Positions 1 through 8,300 of a stretch of DNA of 15,674 bases are shown one piece after another (within the stretch, counting starts at the first letter, position 1; each line of letters starts with the position of its first letter). The translations under genes were made by a program, and so were the position numbers. Under the pieces are notes generated by a model. That model had not been told where the DNA came from, did no database searches, and saw nothing but the letters and a program-made list of their open reading frames with translations. This DNA is from CAYMLL01 sp964390645 (GTDB lineage Bacteria > Planctomycetota > UBA8108), in contig CAYMLL010000179.1 of assembly GCA_964390645.1 (NCBI GenBank), positions 1 through 15,674 on the forward strand, written 5' to 3'.

Positions 1-2
1 CG

Positions 3-119
3 ACGATCGCCGACATCACGCGAGCTCGCTTGCGTAAGGCTGCTGGCGTGATCGCCGAGCGAGGAGACGGGGCCGCTGCCGTCGACCGGGGTTTCCGGGC
101 TTTACGCGTCACCCGTTGA
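3..119 (+). CDS. Possible 3' end of a gene entering from the left edge
   Basis: One forward frame is open from the window edge to a TGA at 117-119, giving 38 residues beginning TIADITRARLRKAAGV and ending GFRALRVTR. The other two forward frames stop within the first 50 bases. Third positions are mostly G or C, as in the real genes here. The pattern of a TRxRLRKA helix followed by a GFR-hydrophobic strand is loosely like the C-terminal part of Mod-type adenine DNA methyltransferases, but those normally continue past this point and no catalytic motif is visible. The family is therefore a guess; only the open frame is seen. Confidence 0.3.
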   Translation, partial: TIADITRARLRKAAGVIAERGDGAAAVDRGFRALRVTR

Positions 120-551
120 GATCGCGGTGTGGGGCCAAGGGGGACCTCGCTGCAACTCGTGAAGGTGCAGGCGTATCAACCGGCCTCGGTCCCGCTGGCG
201 GTGGCGCCCGCCCCGGTCGGGCTCGTTCGTCAACAGGGAGGCCCGGAAGGACGTCCCTCTCCGGGGGCTCTGGAAGGAAGTGAATGGAGTATCGCGACCG
301 CGTTCTGGAGATACGCGGGAGCGACACCGGGATGGCCGGTACCGTGCCGGGCCGAATCTAGCGGTTGGCGGGAGTTTTTCCCTCGCAGCCTTCCGTGTTC
401 GTGACGGCCCGGCCCGACACGAGGCCTGAGGTGTTGCGATCGACGCCGGCAGGCCGGACAATAGTCCCGGGTCCTTCGGGAGCGATCTTTCCGAGCACGG
501 CGCTGGCGTCGTCGGGTCATCCTCGTCCTGTCAGTCGGAGACGGATTCCAG
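120..551. other. Non-coding stretch, no gene seen
   Basis: About 430 bases with no convincing gene on either strand. Short open frames exist on both strands, as expected at this GC content, but they are Arg/Pro-rich, match no family I know and run into each other or into the next gene. No clear hairpin terminator with a T tract was found. The only supported element is a purine-rich GGAG about 11 bases before the ATG at 552. Confidence 0.5.
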
Positions 552-2402
552 ATGTCGAAATCACCGATGCAGTGGCTGTGTGGGGCGACGCTCTCCGTGG
601 CATCGGTCGTGGTCCACGGGCAGGCGTTCGACTGCGTCGTTCTGGAGGACGACAACACGAATATTCTCGTGCCGCCGAGCGACTGCTTCCTGAACCCGGC
701 ACACGTGATCTGGTGCAACTGCGTGCGCTCGCTGTTCACGCATCCGGTGAAGGGTGAGATCAGCGGCTTCAACCAGGCCGTAGAGTGGGTCATGGAGAAC
801 CCGGGAATCGGGAACCACCGGGTCGAGGTGGAGGTCGGCACGCTCGATCTTTCCGGTCTGAGTGTCGGAGACGTCATCGGGGGGACCGTCGTGGACGAGC
901 TCATTCCCCAGTCCGTGGGCGTGCCGCCCGGGGCCTTCTTCGTACTCCGGGCCGAGTCCGTGGTGACGGCCGTCGCGGAGGGCTCGATCGAGTTCGACGT
1001 CAACTTTGTCGAGTCGAGCTCGTGGGCCCGCCTGATCGTCGGCTACGACCCCACCGACGAGGAGCACGCGAACGGCAACTTCTACAAGGGCCGTCTGACC
1101 AGCCTCGGTGCGGGCGACGGCTTCGTCGCCGAGTATCGTTTCGCGAACGAGCACGTCGGGAATGACCCGGAGTCCCACGCCGGTGCGGAGATCGGTGACG
1201 TCACGGGGCCCGGCTTCACGGTGCGATTCCTGTTCTCCTTCTTCACGACCGAGAGCGGCATCTACACGCTGCCGGATGATGATGAGGTCGAGGTCCGGAC
1301 GACGCTGCGGCGTTTCTTCGAGGACGGAATGGAGGCGATCCTGCCGCTCGGCGCCGAGGATCTCTGCGAGGAGTCAGAGACGGACGCGGACCCGTGCAAG
1401 ATCATCGACGAGTTGCTGCAGATCAAGAACGACCTCCTGGAGAACAGCCCGCCGACGGCCGTCATCACGCCTCTCGATCCTGACACCCTGGCGCTGCTCG
1501 AGGAGCCCGCGACGGCCGAGATGCGCTGTGACCGTGCTCGCGTGCTGTTCCGCGGTGCGAACTCGGATGACGGAGACGGGGGAGTCCAGGGACTGAGCTT
1601 CCGGTGGTCGGTCCTCGACGGTCCGGAGGGCGGCGCGTCGGTGCCCGAGGAGACGCGCGAGTTCCAGGACGCCGAGGTGACCTTCACCATCATCGGCACG
1701 TACGAGATCGGGCTCGTCGTCGACGACGGCGCCGACGCTGACAACACCGACGCGACGTCCATCGAGGTGGATGTCTTCGACACGTTCAACTTCAACGTGC
1801 AGCCGACCGCGGTTATCGAGACCGAACCGTCGCCGCCGAGCGTCGATCTCGTCGCCGGTCGCGGGACCGTGACGCTGGACGGGTCGCTGTCCTCGAACGG
1901 CTTCGTTGGTGAGGACGACTGCGAGCAGACGCTTGCCTTCATCTGGCGACAGGTCGACGGGCCTGACGGAGTGACCGCCGACTTCGTGGCGCCCACGGAG
2001 CCCATCACCGCGGTCGAGTTCCGGTTTCCCGGGAGCTACACCTTCGAGCTCGAGGTGGATGACGGAGCTTCCGAGGACAACACGGCGACCGAGCAGGTCG
2101 AGGTCGAGGTGTTCGGAGATCCGGCGGGCGGATTCCGGCGCGGGGATACGAATGATGATGGGCTCGTCGACATCGCGGACTCGGTGTTCCTGCTCAACTT
2201 CCTCTTCACGGGCGGTGCGGCGCTGACCTGTCCGGACGCGGGCGATGCCGACGACAACGCACATATCGAGATTACCGACGGTATCAGGATCCTCAACTTC
2301 CTCTTTCTCGGCGCCGAGGCGCCGCTTCCGCCCGGGCCGGCGGAGTGTGGGACGGATCCGACCGAGGACGCACTCGACGAGTGCTCCGGCGACGCCTGCT
2401 GA
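552..2402 (+). CDS. Secreted PKD-like, dockerin-type repeat protein
   Basis: The 616-residue product starts with a signal peptide: MSKSPMQ, then a hydrophobic core to about residue 21, with likely cleavage near VHG-QA. Residues 25-280 form an unrecognised, probably beta-rich, acidic domain with Cys at 28, 45, 55 and 57. Two PKD-like beta-sandwich repeats follow at about 300-408 and 418-520; each has a W near its start and ends in a VDDGA turn. Residues 529-590 are a dockerin-like pair: GDTNDDGLVDIADSVFLLNF and a second, weaker GDADDNAHIEITDGIRILNF unit, both with Ca-loop Asp/Asn residues. The tail after 595 carries Cys at 599, 611 and 616. Such endings are common on exported proteins of Planctomycetota-like genomes. 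It probably works at the cell surface or outside the cell. No enzyme motif is seen, so its substrate or partner is unknown. Confidence 0.85.
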   Translation: MSKSPMQWLCGATLSVASVVVHGQAFDCVVLEDDNTNILVPPSDCFLNPAHVIWCNCVRSLFTHPVKGEISGFNQAVEWVMENPGIGNHRVEVEVGTLDLSGLSVGDVIGGTVVDELIPQSVGVPPGAFFVLRAESVVTAVAEGSIEFDVNFVESSSWARLIVGYDPTDEEHANGNFYKGRLTSLGAGDGFVAEYRFANEHVGNDPESHAGAEIGDVTGPGFTVRFLFSFFTTESGIYTLPDDDEVEVRTTLRRFFEDGMEAILPLGAEDLCEESETDADPCKIIDELLQIKNDLLENSPPTAVITPLDPDTLALLEEPATAEMRCDRARVLFRGANSDDGDGGVQGLSFRWSVLDGPEGGASVPEETREFQDAEVTFTIIGTYEIGLVVDDGADADNTDATSIEVDVFDTFNFNVQPTAVIETEPSPPSVDLVAGRGTVTLDGSLSSNGFVGEDDCEQTLAFIWRQVDGPDGVTADFVAPTEPITAVEFRFPGSYTFELEVDDGASEDNTATEQVEVEVFGDPAGGFRRGDTNDDGLVDIADSVFLLNFLFTGGAALTCPDAGDADDNAHIEITDGIRILNFLFLGAEAPLPPGPAECGTDPTEDALDECSGDAC

Positions 2403-2874
2403 CGTCGTCAGCGCCGAGCCGGTGACGACGCGGGCGCGGCGGAGTCGATGTTGACGCGGACGATCCGGGGGGCGCGCCGGCGGTCCGTTGTCTCGCCTCC
2501 TTGCCTGGGAGCCTCGGGAAGCCCCGCGTCGAGCGCCCGGGGGCTCTGCTGGCAAGACCGGGTTCGTCTCGTCGCGCTTCTCCCTTCCGCCCGGCCACCC
2601 CNNNNNNNNNNGGGCGCCGCGCCCCCGGCGCCCCGCCGGCGCCCCCCCGCGCCGTCGTCCCGTCGAGAACGATCGAGGCGCCGGACGTCGGAGTGCGGGT
2701 GACTCGTTCGCTGGAGGGACTTCCCGAAGATCCGTGTGTGGGTGACGAGCGTTGGTGAGTGGCCTCCGGCTGCCGGGATCCGAGCCGGCGACTCTCGCGG
2801 CAGACCAGGATTTCCGGTCGCCCCGGGAAGGGTCCCGCCCGGCGGAATCCACGGATCCGAGAAGCCGCATCCGA
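2403..2874. other. Gene-poor, extremely G/C-rich intergenic region
   Basis: No convincing gene on either strand. Open frames crossing it are Arg/Gly/Ala/Pro-rich shadows, and some pass through the Ns. Bases 2612-2665 are almost pure G and C with repeated ggcgcc-like units, which probably caused the adjacent assembly gap. A short inverted repeat (gctga at 2398-2402, tcagc at 2408-2412) overlaps the stop codon of the dockerin-type gene but has no T tract, so it is not called a terminator. Confidence 0.5.
2602..2611. other. Assembly gap (10 N)
   Basis: Ten consecutive Ns, apparently a fixed-size scaffolding gap between contigs. True length and content are unknown. Low-complexity G/C sequence lies directly on its right side. 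Confidence 0.99.
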
Positions 2875-2915
2875 CGAGAAAAGGGCTCGCGACACCGGTC
2901 GTGAGCCCTTTCTCG
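2875..2915 (-). terminator. Hairpin terminator of the tRNA, probably bidirectional
   Basis: Long inverted repeat: cgagaaaagggctcgcgac (2875-2893) pairs with gtcgtgagccctttctcg (2898-2915) around a 4-base loop, with one G/T position and one bulged A. Read on the minus strand it begins six bases after the tRNA 3' end and its second arm ends in a TTTT run, as expected for an intrinsic terminator. Read on the plus strand it is followed by tatttt, so it could also stop transcripts from the dockerin-type gene. Confidence 0.75.
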
Positions 2916-2920
2916 TATTT

Positions 2921-2997
<77 letters not shown>

Positions 2998-3021
2998 CCA
3001 CGTATTCAAGACTGTTCACGT

Positions 3022-3049
3022 AACATACGGTTTGTACGGTGATTGTCAA
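3022..3049 (-). promoter_or_regulatory. Sigma-70-type promoter of the tRNA-fMet gene
   Basis: On the minus strand a perfect -35 box TTGACA (3044-3049) is followed by a 16-base spacer and a -10 box TATGTT (3022-3027; 4 of 6 matches). Transcription would start near 3015, about 18 bases before the mature tRNA at 2997. This is the best promoter in the window by consensus match. Confidence 0.75.
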
Positions 3050-3100
3050 ACTCGTTTTGGGCGGATTCGCTCGAACGGTGCGCGGGTCCGCGTCCCTTCG

Positions 3101-3106
3101 TACAAT
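3101..3106 (+). promoter_or_regulatory. Candidate -10 box for the lipoprotein gene
   Basis: TACAAT matches the -10 consensus at five of six positions and lies 75 bases before the ATG at 3182. No good -35 box is seen at the right distance, so this is weak. It sits back to back with the tRNA promoter. Confidence 0.3.
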
Positions 3107-3164
3107 ACCGGTCGGTGCACCCGCGCCGTGAATTCGTGCTCCGGTCTCTTGCCCCGTTCCTCTC

Positions 3165-3170
3165 GAGGAG
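3165..3170 (+). promoter_or_regulatory. Ribosome binding site that decides the start at 3182
   Basis: GAGGAG (gaggag at 3165-3170) lies 11 bases before the ATG at 3182. It supports this start over the in-frame upstream candidate at 3032, which falls inside the tRNA promoter and would put 50 residues before the signal sequence. Confidence 0.6.
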
Positions 3171-3181
3171 TCTCCTGGCTG

Positions 3182-5098
3182 ATGACGCTCTCGTTCCCTG
3201 GCGTGCTCTTCGGAGCGCTCGTCCGCTTCGGCGGGCTGTTCATCCCCGTCGCCGCCTGCTCCGGTGGCGTCAACCCCGAGGCCGAGGGAAAGACGGTGGG
3301 GGCGGTGGGGGCGGCAGAGGAGGAGCCGGAATCGGCGGCCGGACCGGGAGAGGATGAGGCGCCCGGGAACGAACCCGGTCGTATCACGGTCGACCGCAGT
3401 CGTGGCGAGGTTCGTCTCCCCTGCCGTTTCGTCAACCCGACCCGTCAGCTCGAGGTCTTCGCCTGTCATGTTTCGGGGCCGACTCACGAGACGGTGCTCG
3501 AGTTCGACGCGGGCGGTCCCGAGCTGACCGCGGCGCTGAAGGCGATCGGTTGTCGCTCCGCCGACTTCTGGAACGCGTCCTCCTCCGGTGACTTCGCCCG
3601 CAACCAGGGGGATCGGGTTCTGGTGCTGGTTCGCTGGACGTACCGCGGCGTCGCACGCGAGTTGCCGGCCGAGGCGATGCTGATCGACGGGCCGACGGGG
3701 TTCGCGTCCTTCGTGCGCGGCTTCTCGTTCAGCGCCGTCGTCGCCCCGGGGGCGCCGGAGCCGCCGCGAGACGTCGCCGACGACCTGCCCGGTGGCGAGG
3801 ACCCGCCCGGTGGCGACCCCGGCACCACGCCTTCTCCGTCTCGTCGCCCCGGCGTGCGCATTCCGCGAGCGGTCGAGATCACGCTCGGCGCGACGACACG
3901 GCGCAACGCGATCTTCTCTCTGCTGTCTCACCCCACGACCCTCGACGGTGCGGCCGCCCGACCCGAGCCGGGGCGCCAGCCTTCGCGCTCGTTGCAGCCG
4001 TGGAGCTTCCCGCCGGTGGTGCACCCACGGACGGTGCCGCACCTCGAGGAGCTCGTCGAGAAGAAGGTGCCGGCGACGCTGATCTTCCGCCGCGTCGAGT
4101 CAGAGCACGCCCTTCTTCGCTACGTACGCTCGATGGCGTCCTTGCGCCAGCTTGACGACCGGCTGCCTCTCTACCAGCGCCTCGAGCCGATCGTCCAGGA
4201 AATCGATGCGCTGAAGGCAGCCGTTCTCGAGGTCTCCGCAGCGATCGATCGGTTGCTTGACACGCGTTTGAACCATCTGCCGTCGACGGCGCATCCGGAC
4301 TATGCGTTCCACGCCGAGGCTCTGCAGCGCACCGGTCGATGGTACAACGCACGCATGCAGCAGCTCTTCTTCGAGATGTACGTCGAGCAGGACCGTTTCC
4401 GCCTCGCGTGGATCGAGAGGCAGCCGCCGTCGGAGTCGGCGGAGGATACCGAGGGCATCGTGCCTCGCGTGGTCGAGATCGCTCGTGACTCCTTCGACAA
4501 CGGGCTGCGTTTCGAGCCACTGATCGCGGCGAAGGAGACCGATCTCGCGGAGCACGAGGTGCGGGAGCTCCTCCTTCGGGGGCAGGTGATGGACCTGGAG
4601 CTCGGCCGCTACCTCGCGCTCGGCAAGGGACGGGTGCGAGAGATCGAGCGCCGTCGCGAGCAGCTCGATGCGGGGGATCCTGGCGATCTCTACGTGCTGA
4701 GGCTCCTCGACGAGGACACCGTGCGCATCGGCAACGAGCGCTTCATTCTCGGCTCGCGACGTGCGCATCTCGCGGCTCTCGCCGAGCTCGTGGGGGCTCA
4801 TCTGAACGGCTCCTGGAGCGATCGCGAGCCCTGCATCGAGGCGCGGCTGAAGCTGGCGGATGCGGAGCTTTCCCGCGCCAAGCTCCAGAACGATCTCCTC
4901 ACGACGCTCGAGAGCATCCGCTGGGATGAGGGCGATTCGGACGACGGTGAGGACGGGGTCACGCCACGAGAGAAGAAGGCGAGGGACCGTCTCGGGGGCC
5001 TGCGCAAGGAGGAGAAGGCCCTGCGCGTGACGCTCGACGCGGTCGATCGGTCGGTGAGCGGAATTCGGGCCAGGGTGGCGAAGGTCTGCGGGCGTTAG
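3182..5098 (+). CDS. Lipoprotein with YdjY-like domain and long helical C-terminal part
   Basis: From the chosen ATG the product has 638 residues. The N-terminus is a lipoprotein signal: a hydrophobic stretch then VAAC, with the lipidated Cys at 26, so it should be membrane-anchored outside the cytoplasm. An acidic Gly/Glu-rich linker runs to about 66. Residues 68-185 look like the YdjY-type domain of many planctomycete proteins: a strand of basic and hydrophobic residues, then LEVFACHVSGPTHETVL, a conserved-looking AALKAIGC, and a later strand VLVLVRWTYRGVARELPAE. I recognise this by pattern, not by search. A Pro/Gly-rich linker (189-226) leads to a long charged, largely helical region (285-638) without known motifs; 540-638 is likely coiled coil. 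It converges with the S41 peptidase gene 229 bases away. The reading frame stays open after the TAG, but it then overlaps that gene. Function unknown. Confidence 0.75.
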   Translation: MTLSFPGVLFGALVRFGGLFIPVAACSGGVNPEAEGKTVGAVGAAEEEPESAAGPGEDEAPGNEPGRITVDRSRGEVRLPCRFVNPTRQLEVFACHVSGPTHETVLEFDAGGPELTAALKAIGCRSADFWNASSSGDFARNQGDRVLVLVRWTYRGVARELPAEAMLIDGPTGFASFVRGFSFSAVVAPGAPEPPRDVADDLPGGEDPPGGDPGTTPSPSRRPGVRIPRAVEITLGATTRRNAIFSLLSHPTTLDGAAARPEPGRQPSRSLQPWSFPPVVHPRTVPHLEELVEKKVPATLIFRRVESEHALLRYVRSMASLRQLDDRLPLYQRLEPIVQEIDALKAAVLEVSAAIDRLLDTRLNHLPSTAHPDYAFHAEALQRTGRWYNARMQQLFFEMYVEQDRFRLAWIERQPPSESAEDTEGIVPRVVEIARDSFDNGLRFEPLIAAKETDLAEHEVRELLLRGQVMDLELGRYLALGKGRVREIERRREQLDAGDPGDLYVLRLLDEDTVRIGNERFILGSRRAHLAALAELVGAHLNGSWSDREPCIEARLKLADAELSRAKLQNDLLTTLESIRWDEGDSDDGEDGVTPREKKARDRLGGLRKEEKALRVTLDAVDRSVSGIRARVAKVCGR

Positions 5099-5228
5099 TC
5101 CGGAGGTCTCACCGTTTTCGTGGCGAGCGGTCAGAAGTCGCGCCGTGGACTGCGTCGGGCTGTCCCACCGGGCGTCCGGATCGCGGCGAAAGCCGAGACC
5201 TTCGTCGAGTTTCGTGGGCTCGCGGCAG

Positions 5229-5308
5229 CCCGTGTTCCGGAGGCCCGTGTTCCGGAGGCCCGTGTTCCGGAGGCCCGTGTTCCGGAGGCCCGTGTTCCGG
5301 AGGCCCGT
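5229..5308. repeat. Tandem repeat, 15 bp, five perfect copies plus a partial
   Basis: The unit cccgtgttccggagg occurs at 5229-5243, 5244-5258, 5259-5273, 5274-5288 and 5289-5303 with no mismatch, followed by a five-base partial copy. Each unit contains the palindrome tccgga, so either RNA strand could form alternative hairpins. The block lies between two converging genes, 18 bases beyond the stop of the S41 peptidase. Perfect identity suggests recent slippage expansion. No unique spacers separate the copies, so it is not a CRISPR array. Confidence 0.97.
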
Positions 5309-5326
5309 ACCCGGGCACAGCCCGTG

Positions 5327-8300
5327 TCAGGGCAGCCCAGCCTTGCGCTTGCGAATCATCAGGCTGCGGCGCGACTCGATGCCGTCGCGGTCCTTCGCCG
5401 TGACGGTGACGAGGTTCATGCCGTCGGCGAGCTCGACGGGTGTTCGGAACTCGACGCCGCCGCGGCCGCGTGACTCATCGAAGAAGAACTTGTCCGGGTT
5501 GCGAGTCTTCGGCGTCAGAGCCAGCGTCGTCGACCAGGTCTGGAAGCTCTCGCTCGTCGACGTCACCTTCGCCTTGACGTCGACGCTGTCCGACTCGGTG
5601 ACCGACACCTCCTCGGTCGTGTCGGTCGAAAGGAGCGCCATCTCGATCGTCGGCGCCCGGAATTTCCTGCCGTTGGGGAAGTCCTCGCCGTCCTTCCCGG
5701 GACCCGAAATGTCGATCGTGCGGCTCAGCGTGGCGGACGAGTAGGAGTCGACGATCACCAGGTCGAACTCGAAGCCCTCGGGAGAGTCCGCCGTGGCACG
5801 CTTGCGTTTGGGTGCCGAGCTTGCCGGATCCGGACTGTCTCGGGTTGCGAAGGCAAACTCGATCTCTGTCGATGCGTCGGCCTCGAGGTTCTCGAACTCG
5901 ATGCGCCCCTTTTCGAGGAAGACCCGGCGGCCGGACTTGTTGCGCAGGATCGCGATGCCTTTGTGGGCCTTCGACTCGCCGACGTTCGTGATGGTCAGCG
6001 CGAGCCTGGCGTGGACCTCGGCGCCCAGCCGGGTGATCTCCTCGCCGCTGTCCTCGAGGAGACGCGCGGTGTACGCGAAGCTCGGGCGCTGGCGTCCCTC
6101 GACGACGATCTCCTCGTCGCGCGAGGCGAGGTGTTTCTCGTCGGGTCCGGAGACATCGAGCGAGATGACGCTCGACATCGCTCGCGGGTAATAGGGCAGG
6201 CGGATCTTCACCTCGCGTTCGATCGTCTGCCCGGGCCTGATTTTTCCGAAGAGGAGCTCCTTCTCCTCGAAGGCGAAGTACTCCGAGCGCGTCAGACCCT
6301 TGATCCGGAAAACCGCCTGCTTGCCGTTGTTCGTCAGTCGTGCCTTGACGACGAGCGTGTTGATGGGCACGGGGTCGTCCTTGTCGGTCGACGGCTCCTC
6401 GACGTGCTCGTGAGTGAGCGTCAAATCGAGGTCGGGAGCCTCGGCGGTCGTGTCGCTCGGTGGTCCTGCGGACCAGTCGACATCGAGCGTCGCGAGTCGG
6501 TCGACGATCTCGTCGTAGACGCTGGCACCGAGGGCCTCGAGGTTCTCCTTCTCGCGGGTGAGCAGCTGCCGCGGGCTGAAGGGCTTCTCTGCCAGGGTGA
6601 GGAGGCGCAGCGCGACACGAACCAGGGCGTCCTTCTCGGGCTCGAGTTCCCCGGAGATGAACCGCTCGTGGAGCGTGCGCCGCTCCTCGCCGCTGCCGTC
6701 ATCATCCTCGGAGCTCTTCCAGAGGTACTTCATCGACATTCGGGGCTCTTCGTGCGTCTTGTACTTCGATACGAGATGAGCCTCGTAATCGCGCTCCGTC
6801 GGGGTGGCTTCATCCGGAAAAAGGTCGACGTAGCTCTTCCCGAGATAAACCGCGTTCGTTTCGATGTCCGGCACGACGCCCGTCTCCTGGATCGAGACCT
6901 CTCCAGGAAGGAGGTACTCGCTGACAGTGATCTTCAGCTGCGCGTCGTTCGGTAGAGCCTGGAGCTGCTGTACCGAGCCCTTGCCGAAGGTGCGGGTGCC
7001 GATCACCAGCGCCCGGTTGTTCTTCTGCAGCGCGCCGATGACGATCTCCGCTCCGGAGGCCGAGCCTTCGTCGGCGAGCACGATGATCGGATATTCCGGC
7101 TCCGTGCCGATCGCGCGAGCGTGGTTGTACTGTGGCTTGGCGTTCTTCGAGGCGGTGCCGACGATTTCGCCCTCGGTGAGGAAGGCGTTCGCCATCTTGA
7201 TCGCTTGCGTCAGGAGTCCGCCGGAGTTGCCGCGCAGGTCGAGCACGAGTCCTGCGAGTGGCTTGTCACCGTTGTCGCGCCTCAGAGCGTTGAGCTCTCG
7301 GCGCAGGCTCGGGAACGTGTTCTGGTCGAAGTTATTGCACTTGATGTAGCCGACGCCGCCTTTCCACGGGCTGTCGCCGTTGTCCTGGCCCGTGATCAGC
7401 TTCGAGCCGACGCTCTTGATCTCGACGCGATCGCGCTTCACCGAGATCGGGATGGTATCGGTCGTCTTCTCACCGTCCTTGTCCACCTCGCGCTTGACCG
7501 TCAGCGTGACGGCGGTCTGGCGCGGTCCACGGATTTTCTTCACCGCCTCGTTGACGCTCATGTTGATCGTCGACTCGTCGTCGATCTTCGCGATGAGGTC
7601 GCCACGCTTGAAGCCGGCCTTGTAAGCGGGCGTCTCCTTGATGACCTGTTTGACCTCGAGCCTACCGTGGTCGTTCGTGCCGACGAGCATGCCGACGCCG
7701 AAGATCTCGCCCTTGATGTGGACCTCGAACTCCTCGAAGCCCTTCGGTGTGAAGACGAGCGTGTGCGGGTCGATACCCGAGAGGTAGCCGTTGGCGGCCG
7801 CGTAGCGCAGCTCGTTGAGCGAGCGATCTCCATGATAGTAGAGCTGCAGGAACTCGAAGACGCTCTCCAGAAGGCGGACGGCCTGTTCGCGCTTCATGCC
7901 CTTCTTGAGCGCGAAGACCTGCGTCTTGTCGCCGACGTGAACCGGGACGAAGGGGTTCGCCGGGCCGGTATCCTCGACGTAGATCTCGTCGGCGGCGGAC
8001 TCGAGAGCCGACAGAGCCTTGCGCAGCAGGGGCTCGGGGTCGACACGGTCGAGATCGAGGTAGCTCTCCTGAAGACGTCGATCGATGGACCGGAACAGGA
8101 AGGGGAAGTCCGGTTCGTCGCCGTCAGCGCGGTTCTGTGCCGGTGAGGGGCCGGCGAACAAGAAGAACGCGACGAGGAGACAGAACGACGATCCGAGAAG
8201 CAGAATGCCGCGGAGGAGCCCGAGGCGCCGGCGCAGCATCCGGCGCCCTTCCACGTCGCTCGCGCTGTCGTGGACCGGCTCCGGTTCTGTGTTCTGGTGG

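Noticed and set aside
2398..2412. Terminator at the end of the dockerin-type gene
   Set aside because: The stem is only five base pairs and has no T tract; the hairpin at 2875-2915 is a better candidate.
3032..3181. Upstream extension of the lipoprotein gene to a start at 3032
   Set aside because: The start would fall inside the tRNA promoter and place 50 Arg-rich residues before the lipoprotein signal; GAGGAG supports the ATG at 3182.
5229..5308. CRISPR array
   Set aside because: The 15-bp units are directly adjacent with no spacers, and no cas gene is present.
5120..5473. Small plus-strand frame with a VPEAR pentapeptide repeat
   Set aside because: The repeat is a product of the 15-bp unit; the frame overlaps the 3' end of the S41 gene, has no ribosome binding site I can see, and resembles no known protein. 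Kept only as a remark on the repeat.
5963..8146. Two long plus-strand open frames (330 and 341 codons) opposite the S41 peptidase
   Set aside because: They mirror the codons of a clearly recognised S41 gene and show no family motif of their own.
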